A stretch of 38,422 nucleotides of DNA from NCBI GenBank assembly GCA_023251725.1, contig JAHEYG010000022.1:1-38422 (forward strand), given 5' to 3'. Of the stretch, positions 16,713 through 24,631 are shown piece by piece. The DNA comes from Sphingobacteriaceae bacterium. Its GTDB lineage: Bacteria; Bacteroidota; Bacteroidia; B-17B0; Aurantibacillaceae. Both the position numbers and the translations under genes were made by a program. Positions within the stretch are counted from its first letter, which is position 1. Each line of letters begins with the position of its first letter. The notes below the pieces were generated by a model that saw only the letters and a list, made by a program, of their open reading frames with translations, did no database searches and was not told the DNA's origin.

Positions 16713-18536
16713 TTACTTGATAGTATTATATCTAATGCATCTAACGGAGTATTCTGCCTGCAAATTACTTTGATTTGGTAAAGGTGTAACCTTAATTATC
16801 CTACTTCTTCCCTTAACTAATTCAAAATAAGTGCCCTGATGTACAAGGTTATTGTTTATAATACCCCACCATTTGCCGTAACTACCCTTACCCCTATATT
16901 GTACTGCCCCTGATGATTTTACAATACCTTCTCCCCCTATTGTTGCATTAAAATTGTAATTATTCGTAATACTATTTGCATTTTGCAAATCATTAAAGGA
17001 TTCTAAAACAGTACCAGCGGAGTTAAACCCTTCACAGGCATTTATTAATGATGTCAAATCTGTTTCATCGGCTACTTTCCAGCCGATAGGGCAAACATTT
17101 AAGTTAGCTGAAATAGCATAATTATTATACAGAGCCCCATAATTTAATGCGTTAGCAGGGTTAGTGTGGTACCACGAAGAGTTAGCCGTATATGTTGGAA
17201 TAGGAGTTAAAGTATTGTTCGTTGGGGTAAATGTATAATTGTTGATAACTGTTTTCCCATCATTAAATTTTGTGGCTCTTAAATTATTCATAATCCAATA
17301 TTGATTACTAGTATTTATAACAGGATATATATTACCATCTCCATCAGGTGGGCTTACATAAATAAAATTGCTTCTAAATGCCGGGCAATTATTATTGTAA
17401 TTTATAATTGCATAATAAACATGATTACTATTACTACCATTTGTATACATTGGGATGGTAACCCCGTTCATTCCTAAACCTAAAAGAGGGGTAATTGTGG
17501 CGCTTGAAGAAGCTATTGTAGGAGTGCCCGGAATTAAGATTGAAAGAATGCTATCTGCCCAGGAAACCTGATAGTTGTTAGGGCCGTTTGTCCCAAGACC
17601 AATTTGCAGAGATATGCCGCCGTTTGGAGCAGAATTTTGATAAATATTAATAAGAGGTTTATAACCTTTGGGAAGGAAAGTTACCTTGACGATATTACTA
17701 GTATCTCTCTGACTACCTGATTTAACAATACGCCTTAAAAGATAGGAAGGAGCAGTTCCTCCGGGATGGCTAAATCCGCCAGTTGTATAAGTTTGTGCAG
17801 TAGGATTACCTAGTTGCGGTACATTCCATGTATTTCCATTATCATAAGATTTTTCCCATTTATAAGTGTAAGTTCTATTTCCTCCTGTTGGTAAAGAACC
17901 ACTAATATGCTGTGCTGCATATGAGTATTCTCTTATTTCGCACATAAATAAATTATTATCTGAAATTATATTATTTTGAATAGATGGATGAGGTGCCTTT
18001 TTGGTTTTAAATGTTAATATATTTCCTATAGCATAAGGCAAATTTGGCAAATTGGGAAATATTACATAATGATTCCACACTGATTGTGGCACCTGTCCTT
18101 GATAAAATTGAAAACCCACAACATACCTTACATAATAAGTGGTGTTCGGTATTAAATTTTTAAATTTAATTTTTGTAAAAATGCCATTATCTTGATCACC
18201 GTACCAAGCGGGACAGGTAGTATTTTCAAAAACAATAGAAGTCGTGTCTAGAACACTGAGATTTGTATTACAAACATTATTACAATTTGTGCTCCAGGCC
18301 GCAATGGCTATTACCCTAAAAGGACGGTTCCATGAACAATTTTGATCAACCGAACAAGCCCAGCCATTTAATACAGCAGAAGTATCAGTTATATGTGAAA
18401 CAGAATCGGTATGAACATAAAATATTCCACCTGTCCCATAGTTGTCTCCCGAATTACAACCGGGAGGATAAGTGTTTTGAGAAAAAGATTTTTGAAAAAA
18501 AAGTATTATAAGCAAAAAAATAAAATTAACCTTCAT
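16713..18536 (-). CDS. Secreted FISUMP-domain protein, paralogue 2
   Basis: A 607-residue exported protein. I place the start at the ATG at 18536, just before the signal peptide (MKVNFIFLLIILFFQKSFSQ). The frame is open to a TTG at 18557, but that lies inside the predicted -7 box. The N-terminal half has a Cys-rich segment (CNNVCNTN), strands typical of fibronectin-like domains (TTYYVRYVVGF) and an Ig-like repeat (YTYKWEKSYDNG). The C-terminal FISUMP domain shows DGDGNIYPVINT, QYWIMNNLRATKFNDG, YGALYNNYAI, CPIGWKVADETDL, GKWWG and a final VRCIRYN. The architecture parallels the downstream gene. Function is unknown; FISUMP proteins are typically secreted or surface proteins. Confidence 0.83.
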   Translation of the reverse strand: MKVNFIFLLIILFFQKSFSQNTYPPGCNSGDNYGTGGIFYVHTDSVSHITDTSAVLNGWACSVDQNCSWNRPFRVIAIAAWSTNCNNVCNTNLSVLDTTSIVFENTTCPAWYGDQDNGIFTKIKFKNLIPNTTYYVRYVVGFQFYQGQVPQSVWNHYVIFPNLPNLPYAIGNILTFKTKKAPHPSIQNNIISDNNLFMCEIREYSYAAQHISGSLPTGGNRTYTYKWEKSYDNGNTWNVPQLGNPTAQTYTTGGFSHPGGTAPSYLLRRIVKSGSQRDTSNIVKVTFLPKGYKPLINIYQNSAPNGGISLQIGLGTNGPNNYQVSWADSILSILIPGTPTIASSSATITPLLGLGMNGVTIPMYTNGSNSNHVYYAIINYNNNCPAFRSNFIYVSPPDGDGNIYPVINTSNQYWIMNNLRATKFNDGKTVINNYTFTPTNNTLTPIPTYTANSSWYHTNPANALNYGALYNNYAISANLNVCPIGWKVADETDLTSLINACEGFNSAGTVLESFNDLQNANSITNNYNFNATIGGEGIVKSSGAVQYRGKGSYGKWWGIINNNLVHQGTYFELVKGRSRIIKVTPLPNQSNLQAEYSVRCIRYNTIK

Positions 18537-18554
18537 AGAGTATTCATTTAATGC

Positions 18555-18584
18555 CAAATATAATACTAATAAATCCGAATCAAA
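18555..18584 (-). promoter_or_regulatory. Bacteroidota-type promoter for the FISUMP pair
   Basis: On the minus strand TTTG (18584-18581) is followed after 18 bases by TATATTTG (18562-18555), a full match to the Bacteroidota -33/-7 pattern TTTG and TAnnTTTG at near-ideal spacing. The ATG at 18536 follows 18 bases after the -7 box. It is the best promoter match I found in the window. Confidence 0.6.
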
Positions 18585-18608
18585 ATTTTTATTTATCCAT
18601 AGTATTAA

Positions 18609-18845
18609 AGGTTTTCGTTCAATCCCATCGCTAAATTCATTGCTGATTTTTATTGCGCTGAATTAAAAATAGTAATCGAAATAGATGGTTCAATTCACGA
18701 ACGCGACGATATTATTAAATATGATTTAGAATGGGAAAGTTATTTAAAGAATTTCGGATTAAAAGTTTTGCGTTTTAAGAATGAGGATGTTTTTTTGAAT
18801 CCGGAGATTATTGAAAAAGCAATGAGAGAGATTTTGGGGAAGTGA
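18609..18845 (+). pseudogene. DUF559 (Vsr-like endonuclease fold) protein remnant, N-terminus lost
   Basis: An open frame of 78 codons with no start codon near its beginning, ending in TGA at 18843. Its translation (NPIAKFIADFYCAEL, IVIEIDGSIHERDD, FGLKVLRFKNEDVF) matches the conserved core and end of DUF559 proteins, small proteins of the restriction-endonuclease/Vsr fold that normally have about 40 further N-terminal residues including a GYKFRRQHPI-like stretch. Immediately upstream, a shifted frame reads KGFR, so a small deletion or frameshift near 18618 probably removed the RRQ segment. An in-frame TAA precedes the frame at 18606. It lies alone on the plus strand between minus-strand genes and is best read as a decayed gene. 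Confidence 0.75.
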
Positions 18846-18864
18846 AAAAGCTTTTCGTCTCCGA

Positions 18865-18916
18865 ACGACCTCATCCGTCACGCCGCGGCGTGACACCTTC
18901 TCCTTCAGGAGAAGGA
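18865..18916. repeat. Compound palindromic repeat element overlapping the uvrA 3' end (copy B)
   Basis: Read on the plus strand it holds a CCTCATCC box, a perfect 18-base palindrome GTCACGCCGCGGCGTGAC (18877-18894) and a hairpin CCTTCTCC-TTCA-GGAGAAGG (18896-18915, 8-bp stem, 4-base loop). The element is GC-rich against AT-rich surroundings. It shares its layout with the copy inside uvrA (a CCTCA box, then a CTCC/GGAG hairpin, same orientation). The uvrA stop codon (18905-18907) lies in the hairpin loop. It may also act as a transcription terminator, but no clear T-run follows. Confidence 0.65.
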
Positions 18917-21823
18917 TTGCATTTCTTTCTTCAGAAATTTTGCAGTATGCCCTATTTTTGTTTTTATTAATTCTTCGGGCGTGCCGGTAAATAAAATTTC
19001 GCCGCCACCTTTGCCGCCCTCCATTCCTAAATCAATTATATAGTCGGCTACTTTAATAATATCCATGTTATGCTCTATTACTAAAACCGTGTTGCCGTTA
19101 TCCACTAATTTATTTAAAACTTCCAGTAAAATTCTAATATCTTCAAAATGTAAACCGGTTGAAGGTTCATCTAAAATATAAAATGTATTTCCGGTATCGC
19201 GTTTGCTTAATTCAGTTGATAATTTTACACGCTGCGCTTCTCCTCCGCTGAGTGTTGTTGCCTGCTGACCCAAATTAATGTATCCCAAACCAACATCCTG
19301 CAAAGTTTTTATTTGACGGTAAATATTCGGAATGTTTTCAAAATAAATACAAGCCTGGTCAATCGTCATATTTAAAACATCGCTAATTGATTTGCCTTTG
19401 TATCTAACTTCAATTGTTTCTCTGTTATATCTTTTACCGTTGCATTCGTCGCAATGCACATACACATCGGGTAAAAAATTCATTTCAATTGTTTTTACTC
19501 CCTCGCCGCCACAAGTTTCGCAGCGGCCGCCTTTTACATTAAAAGAAAAACGCCCCGGTTTGTATCCGCGAATTTTTGATTCAGGTAGTTCGGCAAATAA
19601 ATTTCTTATGTCGGCAAAAACATTAGTGTACGTTGCCGGATTACTGCGCGGTGTTCTTCCAATTGGCGATTGATCTATTTCAATTATTTTATCAATATTT
19701 TCAATTCCTGTTATATTTTTATAAGGCAAAGGCTTTTTCTCGGCATTATAAAAATACGCCGATAAAATCGGATACAAAGTTTCATTTATTAAACTCGATT
19801 TACCGCTGCCGCTTACGCCTGTAACACAAATAAATTTTCCCAAGGGCAAATCCACCGAAACATTTTTTAAATTATGTCCGGTACAACCTTTAATAGAAAT
19901 TTTTTTGCCGTTACCTTCTCTGCGTTTTTTTGGAAGTTCGATTTGTTTTTTTCCGTTAATGTATTGCGCCGTTACTGTATTTAATTTGAGCATTTCTTTT
20001 GGCGTACAGCCCGCTACAATTTTTCCGCCGTGTACGCCTGCGCCAGGGCCAATATCAATCACGTAATCGCTTTCCACAATCATATCTTTATCGTGCTCAA
20101 CAACAATTATGCTGTTACCAACGTCGCGTAAATTTTTTAATGATTCAATTAGTCGCGCATTATCGCGCTGATGCAAACCAATGCTTGGCTCATCTAAAAT
20201 ATATAAAACACCAACGAGCTGTGAACCAATTTGTGTTGCTAAACGAATGCGCTGTGCCTCGCCCCCGCTTAACGACCGTGAGGAACGATTAAGAGTAACA
20301 TAATTTAATCCCACTTCCAATAAAAAATTAATTCGTTCGCGAATTTCTTTTAATACTTCTTTGGCAATTGTGTTTTGATGTTTAGAGATTCGTTTTTCGA
20401 TGCCGTTAAACCAATCGTACAAAACAGAAATATCCATTTCGGATAATTCAGAAATATTTTTGTCGTCGATTTTAAAATACAGCGCTTCTTTTTTTAAGCG
20501 AGTGCCGTTACAAGCAGTACAATTTATTTTATTGGTGAATCCTTGTATCCATCTATACGTTGCCGGCGAAGGATTATCTTCGGCCTGCTTTACAATAAAA
20601 TTAGCAATACCTTCAAATGTTATTCCGTAACCATTCGCGTTAGTATCGGTTTTTACTTTTATTAATTCGTCGCTACCAAACAAAATAGCATTTACTGCTT
20701 CTTGCGACAATTCTTCGAAAGGGGTATTTAAATCAAAATCGTGCAATTCGCCTATGGCTTCAATTTGTTTAAATATCCAAGTACCGCTTGCATTTCCTAA
20801 AGGAGAAATTGCTCCTTTTTTAATTGAGAGTTTTGGGTTGGGAACAATTTTATTAATATCGATTTCGGAAATTTGGCCGAGTCCATTACATTTAGCACAA
20901 GCACCATAAGGCGAATTAAAGGAAAATAAATTGGGAGCGGGCTCGTCGTAAGAAATTCCGCTGCCGGCACACATGAGTGAGCGTGAGAAAAAGACGGGCT
21001 TCTCAGCCTCACCCCGCCCCTCTCCAAGGGAGAGGGAGTGCTTTGCGCCGGCTTTTTTTGCTTTTAATTTTTCGTGTTCAACAACCATAATCGTTCCTTT
21101 ACCTTGTTTCATGGCCGTTAGGAGCGATTGATTTAATCGTGACTTATCGTTGGCATTTATTTCCAAACGGTCAATCACCACTTCTATATCGTGAATTTTG
21201 TATCGGTCGACCTGCATTTTTGGAGTGATGTCTTTTATCACTCCATCGACTCTTATTTTTAAAAAACCTTTTTTACGAACATCTTCAAATAATTCGCGGT
21301 AATGGCCCTTACGGCCTTTAACCACGGGCGCGAGCAAATTTATTTTTTTGCCATTAAATTTTTCTAATATTAATTCAACAATCTGATCATCGCTGTAACG
21401 CACCATTTTTTCGCCGGTAACATACGAGAACGCATCGGATGCGCGAGCGAATAATAATCGGAGGAAATCGTAAATTTCTGTAATCGTTCCCACAGTAGAG
21501 CGCGGGTTTTTGTTTACTGTTTTTTGTTCGATGGAAATAACGGGACTTAATCCGGAAATTTTATCTACGTCGGGTCTTTCTAAACTTCCTAAAAACTGGC
21601 GAGCGTACGAAGAAAAACTTTCAATATAGCGGCGTTGTCCTTCGGCGTAAATAGTATCAAAGGCCAATGACGATTTTCCGCTGCCGCTTAAGCCGGTAAT
21701 TACAACCAGTTTATTTCTGGGAATAGAAACAGAAATATCTTTTAAGTTATGCTCACGTGCGCCAACCACTTCAATTGTTTCTTCTTCAACTTCACTATAT
21801 GAGTTCGGTAACTTAGTTTCCAC
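18905..21823 (-). CDS. uvrA: UvrABC excinuclease ATPase subunit A
   Basis: DNA-damage recognition ATPase of nucleotide excision repair, 972 residues against the usual 940 or so. Two ABC modules are visible: Walker A GLSGSGKSS (44-52) and GVSGSGKSS, two signatures (LSGGEAQRIRL, LSGGEAQRVKL) and Walker B regions ILDEPSIGLHQRD and ILDEPSTGLHFED. The C-terminal zinc module is complete (CETCGG ... CDECNGKRY). The N-terminal one has ACAKCNGLG but only one Cys in the first pair (LMCAGS), which I believe is normal for this phylum. About 20 extra residues near 257-277 come from an inserted DNA repeat, and the last residues QSFS and the stop come from a second copy. The start is GTG, with the mltD-like stop only three bases upstream and in frame, so it is the first available start. 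Confidence 0.97.
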   Translation of the reverse strand: METKLPNSYSEVEEETIEVVGAREHNLKDISVSIPRNKLVVITGLSGSGKSSLAFDTIYAEGQRRYIESFSSYARQFLGSLERPDVDKISGLSPVISIEQKTVNKNPRSTVGTITEIYDFLRLLFARASDAFSYVTGEKMVRYSDDQIVELILEKFNGKKINLLAPVVKGRKGHYRELFEDVRKKGFLKIRVDGVIKDITPKMQVDRYKIHDIEVVIDRLEINANDKSRLNQSLLTAMKQGKGTIMVVEHEKLKAKKAGAKHSLSLGEGRGEAEKPVFFSRSLMCAGSGISYDEPAPNLFSFNSPYGACAKCNGLGQISEIDINKIVPNPKLSIKKGAISPLGNASGTWIFKQIEAIGELHDFDLNTPFEELSQEAVNAILFGSDELIKVKTDTNANGYGITFEGIANFIVKQAEDNPSPATYRWIQGFTNKINCTACNGTRLKKEALYFKIDDKNISELSEMDISVLYDWFNGIEKRISKHQNTIAKEVLKEIRERINFLLEVGLNYVTLNRSSRSLSGGEAQRIRLATQIGSQLVGVLYILDEPSIGLHQRDNARLIESLKNLRDVGNSIIVVEHDKDMIVESDYVIDIGPGAGVHGGKIVAGCTPKEMLKLNTVTAQYINGKKQIELPKKRREGNGKKISIKGCTGHNLKNVSVDLPLGKFICVTGVSGSGKSSLINETLYPILSAYFYNAEKKPLPYKNITGIENIDKIIEIDQSPIGRTPRSNPATYTNVFADIRNLFAELPESKIRGYKPGRFSFNVKGGRCETCGGEGVKTIEMNFLPDVYVHCDECNGKRYNRETIEVRYKGKSISDVLNMTIDQACIYFENIPNIYRQIKTLQDVGLGYINLGQQATTLSGGEAQRVKLSTELSKRDTGNTFYILDEPSTGLHFEDIRILLEVLNKLVDNGNTVLVIEHNMDIIKVADYIIDLGMEGGKGGGEILFTGTPEELIKTKIGHTAKFLKKEMQSFS
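21005..21037. repeat. Palindromic repeat element inside uvrA (copy A)
   Basis: A GC-rich element with a CCTCACCCC box (plus strand) followed by a hairpin CCCTCTCC-AAG-GGAGAGGG (21018-21036, 8-bp stem, 3-base loop). On the coding strand it is read through in frame as SLSLGEGRGEAE, at about residues 263-274, a stretch that has no counterpart I know of in UvrA. It resembles copy B at the uvrA 3' end in layout and orientation. Confidence 0.65.
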
Positions 21824-21826
21824 AAT

Positions 21827-23026
21827 TTATTTTTTTTTGATATTGATATTTAATTTTGTTCCGGGCTTTAATGCCAATGTATCTTTAATATTATTCCAAT
21901 CTTTTAAATTAGTTTCGCTTACTTCATAAAACTCTGCAATTTCCTTTAAATTTTCATTTTCACCAACAATGTGTGTAATGTTTTGAATAGAAACGATAGA
22001 ATCAAACATTACCTTTTTACTCAACGAATCAGTTTCCTCTTTCCCCAACAAATCATTATAATACGCCGAGTAATCGCCGTTATTTTTTTTAGGAATTTTA
22101 AATTCGTAAACATGTTTATCGGTATTACTTAAATTTTCTTGGAGCAACCAGGGGTTAAATAATTTTACTATAACAACATTTGAATTAATACTTTTAGCAA
22201 AATGTTTTAGATTAGTTATACTTGAATCGACTTTAATAATTTTAACCGGTATTTTATTAAAATATTTTAATGCTTTTTTTTGAATACCAAAATGTTGGGG
22301 GTTGGCAAATAATGTTTTGTAGGCCAAAATACGATACACAAAACTTCCTGTTTCTTTATTGAGCATTAAATCGAAATAATTATTTGATTTTTGTTTTGTT
22401 AATTCGTTTTGTATTCCACCAATTCCTAAATTATACGCAGCCGCGGCGAGCGTCCAGTTTTTAAAAACGCCAAATGCTTCTTTAATTAATTTACAGGCTG
22501 CCGTGGTCGATTTTTCTACATCTAATCTTTCATCAACATTTTTATTAACGATTAAACCATAATTTAAAGCCGTGGAAGGAACCAGTTGCCAAAAGCCCGC
22601 CGCACCCATTGGAGAAGTAGCATTGGTTAAATGGCTTTCTATTACCGCCACGTATTTAAAATCATCCGGAACACCTTCGCGTTTTAAAATGGGTTCAATG
22701 TAGGGAAACCATTTTTGCGCTTTGTCAAAAAAAAATGCAGCACTGCTTTTCCAATAACGGTTACTAAAAAATTCGTCGTCTAAATTTTCTTTGATGGCAT
22801 AATCGTTAATAGGAATTTTTTCTCCGCAAAAATCCAGGTTACGGGGAATGTTTAATCCAAAAACATTAAAATTATTATTGCGGTAAGCCGGATAATTATC
22901 TTTGGCATTGTAAAAAAAGTATCCCATAATAATTCTTACCGACAAAAATATTACCAATAAAAATATTATTTTGCAATACTCTTTTTTATAAGAAACTAAT
23001 TGCGATTTTATTGCCGAGAAATTCAC
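21827..23026 (-). CDS. MltD-like membrane-bound lytic transglycosylase with LysM domain
   Basis: A peptidoglycan-cleaving enzyme of 399 residues, anchored in the envelope by a hydrophobic segment at about 19-38. The SLT (goose-lysozyme-like) domain spans about 100-250, with the catalytic E130 in VAVIESHLT, then GAAGFWQLVPSTA and AAAYNLGIGG. A LysM module occupies the last 50 residues (THIVGENENLKEIAEFY ... LKPGTKLNI), binding glycan strands. It starts with GTG, overlapping the stop of the upstream transferase gene as GTGA, and ends three bases before uvrA. Its place in the polysaccharide run suggests it opens the wall for export machinery or trims it during growth; this is inference. Confidence 0.9.
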   Translation of the reverse strand: MNFSAIKSQLVSYKKEYCKIIFLLVIFLSVRIIMGYFFYNAKDNYPAYRNNNFNVFGLNIPRNLDFCGEKIPINDYAIKENLDDEFFSNRYWKSSAAFFFDKAQKWFPYIEPILKREGVPDDFKYVAVIESHLTNATSPMGAAGFWQLVPSTALNYGLIVNKNVDERLDVEKSTTAACKLIKEAFGVFKNWTLAAAAYNLGIGGIQNELTKQKSNNYFDLMLNKETGSFVYRILAYKTLFANPQHFGIQKKALKYFNKIPVKIIKVDSSITNLKHFAKSINSNVVIVKLFNPWLLQENLSNTDKHVYEFKIPKKNNGDYSAYYNDLLGKEETDSLSKKVMFDSIVSIQNITHIVGENENLKEIAEFYEVSETNLKDWNNIKDTLALKPGTKLNINIKKK

Positions 23027-24087
23027 TCTTTATGCGTTAAGGTATTTATATACAAAGCTATAAATACCAAAGCTATAAACGAAATGCAAACCCATAAAAG
23101 TGTATAAGAAAATGATAAAATAAGGTTATACGCCAAGCAAATTCCAAAAAACGAAATGAATAAATACAAAATAGCAATTCTTTTTTCGGTAACGCCTTTA
23201 AAAAATAAATAATGCGTGGTATGATCTTTGCCACCAATAAAAGGCGAATTGCCTTTAATGATTCTGTTAATTACCACTGTAATTGTATCAACAATGGGTA
23301 ATAAAAAAACCAGACCAACCAATACAAAATGAATTAATTTATAATCGAACTGAGTAGTGGCAGCCGTAATGTTCCAACAAAAATGAATGGCGCCTGCTCC
23401 TAAAAAAACACCCAGAAACTGACTCCCGGTATCGCCCATAAACATTTTTGAAGGATGGAAATTATAAATTAAAAAACCAAGTAAAGAAGCCAATAAACCA
23501 ATGGATAATATCGAGAACGGGTGCAGTGTTTGCTTAAGCGAAATATTGATGACAATAAAAAAAGTACTAATGGCTATAGAAACCAAAGTGGTAATGCCAT
23601 CCATGTTATCGAGCATATTTAATGAATTCATAATTCCCACTATCCACATAATGGTAATGGCCATATTTAAAAAATCGTTTTCAAATATTTTGATATAGGT
23701 GCCGGTGAACAATAAAATAAGCGCGCAGGTAATTTGCGTTAAAAATTTTAATAAGGGCTGAGTATTAAATGCGTCATCGGCTAATCCCATTAAAAAAGCC
23801 AGCGTACACGAAATTAATATGCCTGTTAATTTAATGCGGTAAGCGTAATCTAAGGTTTGCAATAAATTAAGAAAGATGTACGACAATAAAAATCCTACAA
23901 AAAAAGAAATGCCGCCCAATGAAGGTTTTATTTGCGAATTCCATCTTACTTCATCGGCATTTTTTCCGCGGTCGCCCAAGGTTTGTGCAAATTTTAAAAG
24001 AATACGGTTGATAAGTACCGAAAAAATAAAACTAATAAAAAAAAACACGGTTAAAATTAAAGGAATATTTTCGGAGAGATGAAACAT
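23023..24087 (-). CDS. WecA/MraY-family undecaprenyl-phosphate sugar-1-phosphate transferase
   Basis: A polytopic membrane enzyme of 354 residues (about ten hydrophobic segments) that starts glycan assembly by moving a sugar-1-phosphate from a UDP-sugar to undecaprenyl phosphate. Conserved family motifs are visible: GLADDAFNT (D104, D105), NMLDNMDGI (D160, D163), FMGDTGSQFLG and the cytoplasmic loop GGKDHTTHYL (D288, H289, H292). The missing MraY-specific HHH motif and the presence of polysaccharide neighbours favour a WecA/WbpL/TagO-like role over peptidoglycan lipid I synthesis. The sugar is not readable from sequence. Its ATG overlaps the stop of rfbC by one base, and its stop overlaps the transglycosylase start by four. 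Confidence 0.9.
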   Translation of the reverse strand: MFHLSENIPLILTVFFFISFIFSVLINRILLKFAQTLGDRGKNADEVRWNSQIKPSLGGISFFVGFLLSYIFLNLLQTLDYAYRIKLTGILISCTLAFLMGLADDAFNTQPLLKFLTQITCALILLFTGTYIKIFENDFLNMAITIMWIVGIMNSLNMLDNMDGITTLVSIAISTFFIVINISLKQTLHPFSILSIGLLASLLGFLIYNFHPSKMFMGDTGSQFLGVFLGAGAIHFCWNITAATTQFDYKLIHFVLVGLVFLLPIVDTITVVINRIIKGNSPFIGGKDHTTHYLFFKGVTEKRIAILYLFISFFGICLAYNLILSFSYTLLWVCISFIALVFIALYINTLTHKE

Positions 24088-24629
24088 TAAAATTCGCTTT
24101 TAAATGTTTTAAAAGGTTTTCCATTAAGGTCTTTTTCTGATAAAATCGGGTTTTCGAAATTCCATTTTATTCCAATGGAATCGTCGTTCCATTTAATGCA
24201 ATCTTCAGAGTTTTTATTATAAAAATTGGTGCACTTGTAAGAAAAAATAGTATTGTCTTTTAAAGTTAAAAACCCGTGAGCGAATCCTTCAGGGATGTAC
24301 ATCATCCATTTGTTTTCTTCGGTTAATTCAGTTCCAAAAAAATTTCCGTACGTAGGAGAGTTTTTTCTAATGTCAACCGCTACATCAAACACAGCACCCG
24401 TAATGACCCGCACTAATTTACCCTGAGCAAAAGGCGGATTTTGAAAATGCAATCCACGCAACACGCCTGTATGAGATAGAGATTGATTGTCCTGAACAAA
24501 CTGAAGGTTTAATCCGTTTGATTCGAATAAATTTTTATTATAGCTTTCCAAAAAATATCCCCGGTTATCGGCGAATACTTTTGGTTTAATAACCCACAAT
24601 CCTTCTATGCCGGTATTTACCAGTTCCAT
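24087..24629 (-). CDS. rfbC: dTDP-4-dehydrorhamnose 3,5-epimerase
   Basis: A cytoplasmic RmlC-type cupin epimerase of 180 residues, the usual length, acting in dTDP-L-rhamnose or related deoxysugar synthesis. Visible are the catalytic region GVLRGLHFQ (R59, H61), VFDVAVDIRKNSPTYG, a YIPEGFAHGF strand and FSYKCTNFY with a likely catalytic Tyr131. No rfbA, rfbB or rfbD is present in the window, so the other steps must be encoded elsewhere, or the enzyme serves a different dTDP-4-keto sugar. It lies two bases after wzc and overlaps the next gene by one base. Confidence 0.94.
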   Translation of the reverse strand: MELVNTGIEGLWVIKPKVFADNRGYFLESYNKNLFESNGLNLQFVQDNQSLSHTGVLRGLHFQNPPFAQGKLVRVITGAVFDVAVDIRKNSPTYGNFFGTELTEENKWMMYIPEGFAHGFLTLKDNTIFSYKCTNFYNKNSEDCIKWNDDSIGIKWNFENPILSEKDLNGKPFKTFKSEF

Positions 24630-24631
24630 AA

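Noticed and set aside
18537..18557. Earlier start (TTG at 18557) for FISUMP paralogue 2
   Set aside because: It would place seven residues before a normal signal peptide, and the TTG overlaps the -7 promoter box.
18609..18845. A functional short nuclease gene
   Set aside because: No ATG, GTG or TTG lies near its beginning, an in-frame TAA is directly upstream, and the conserved N-terminal part is missing.
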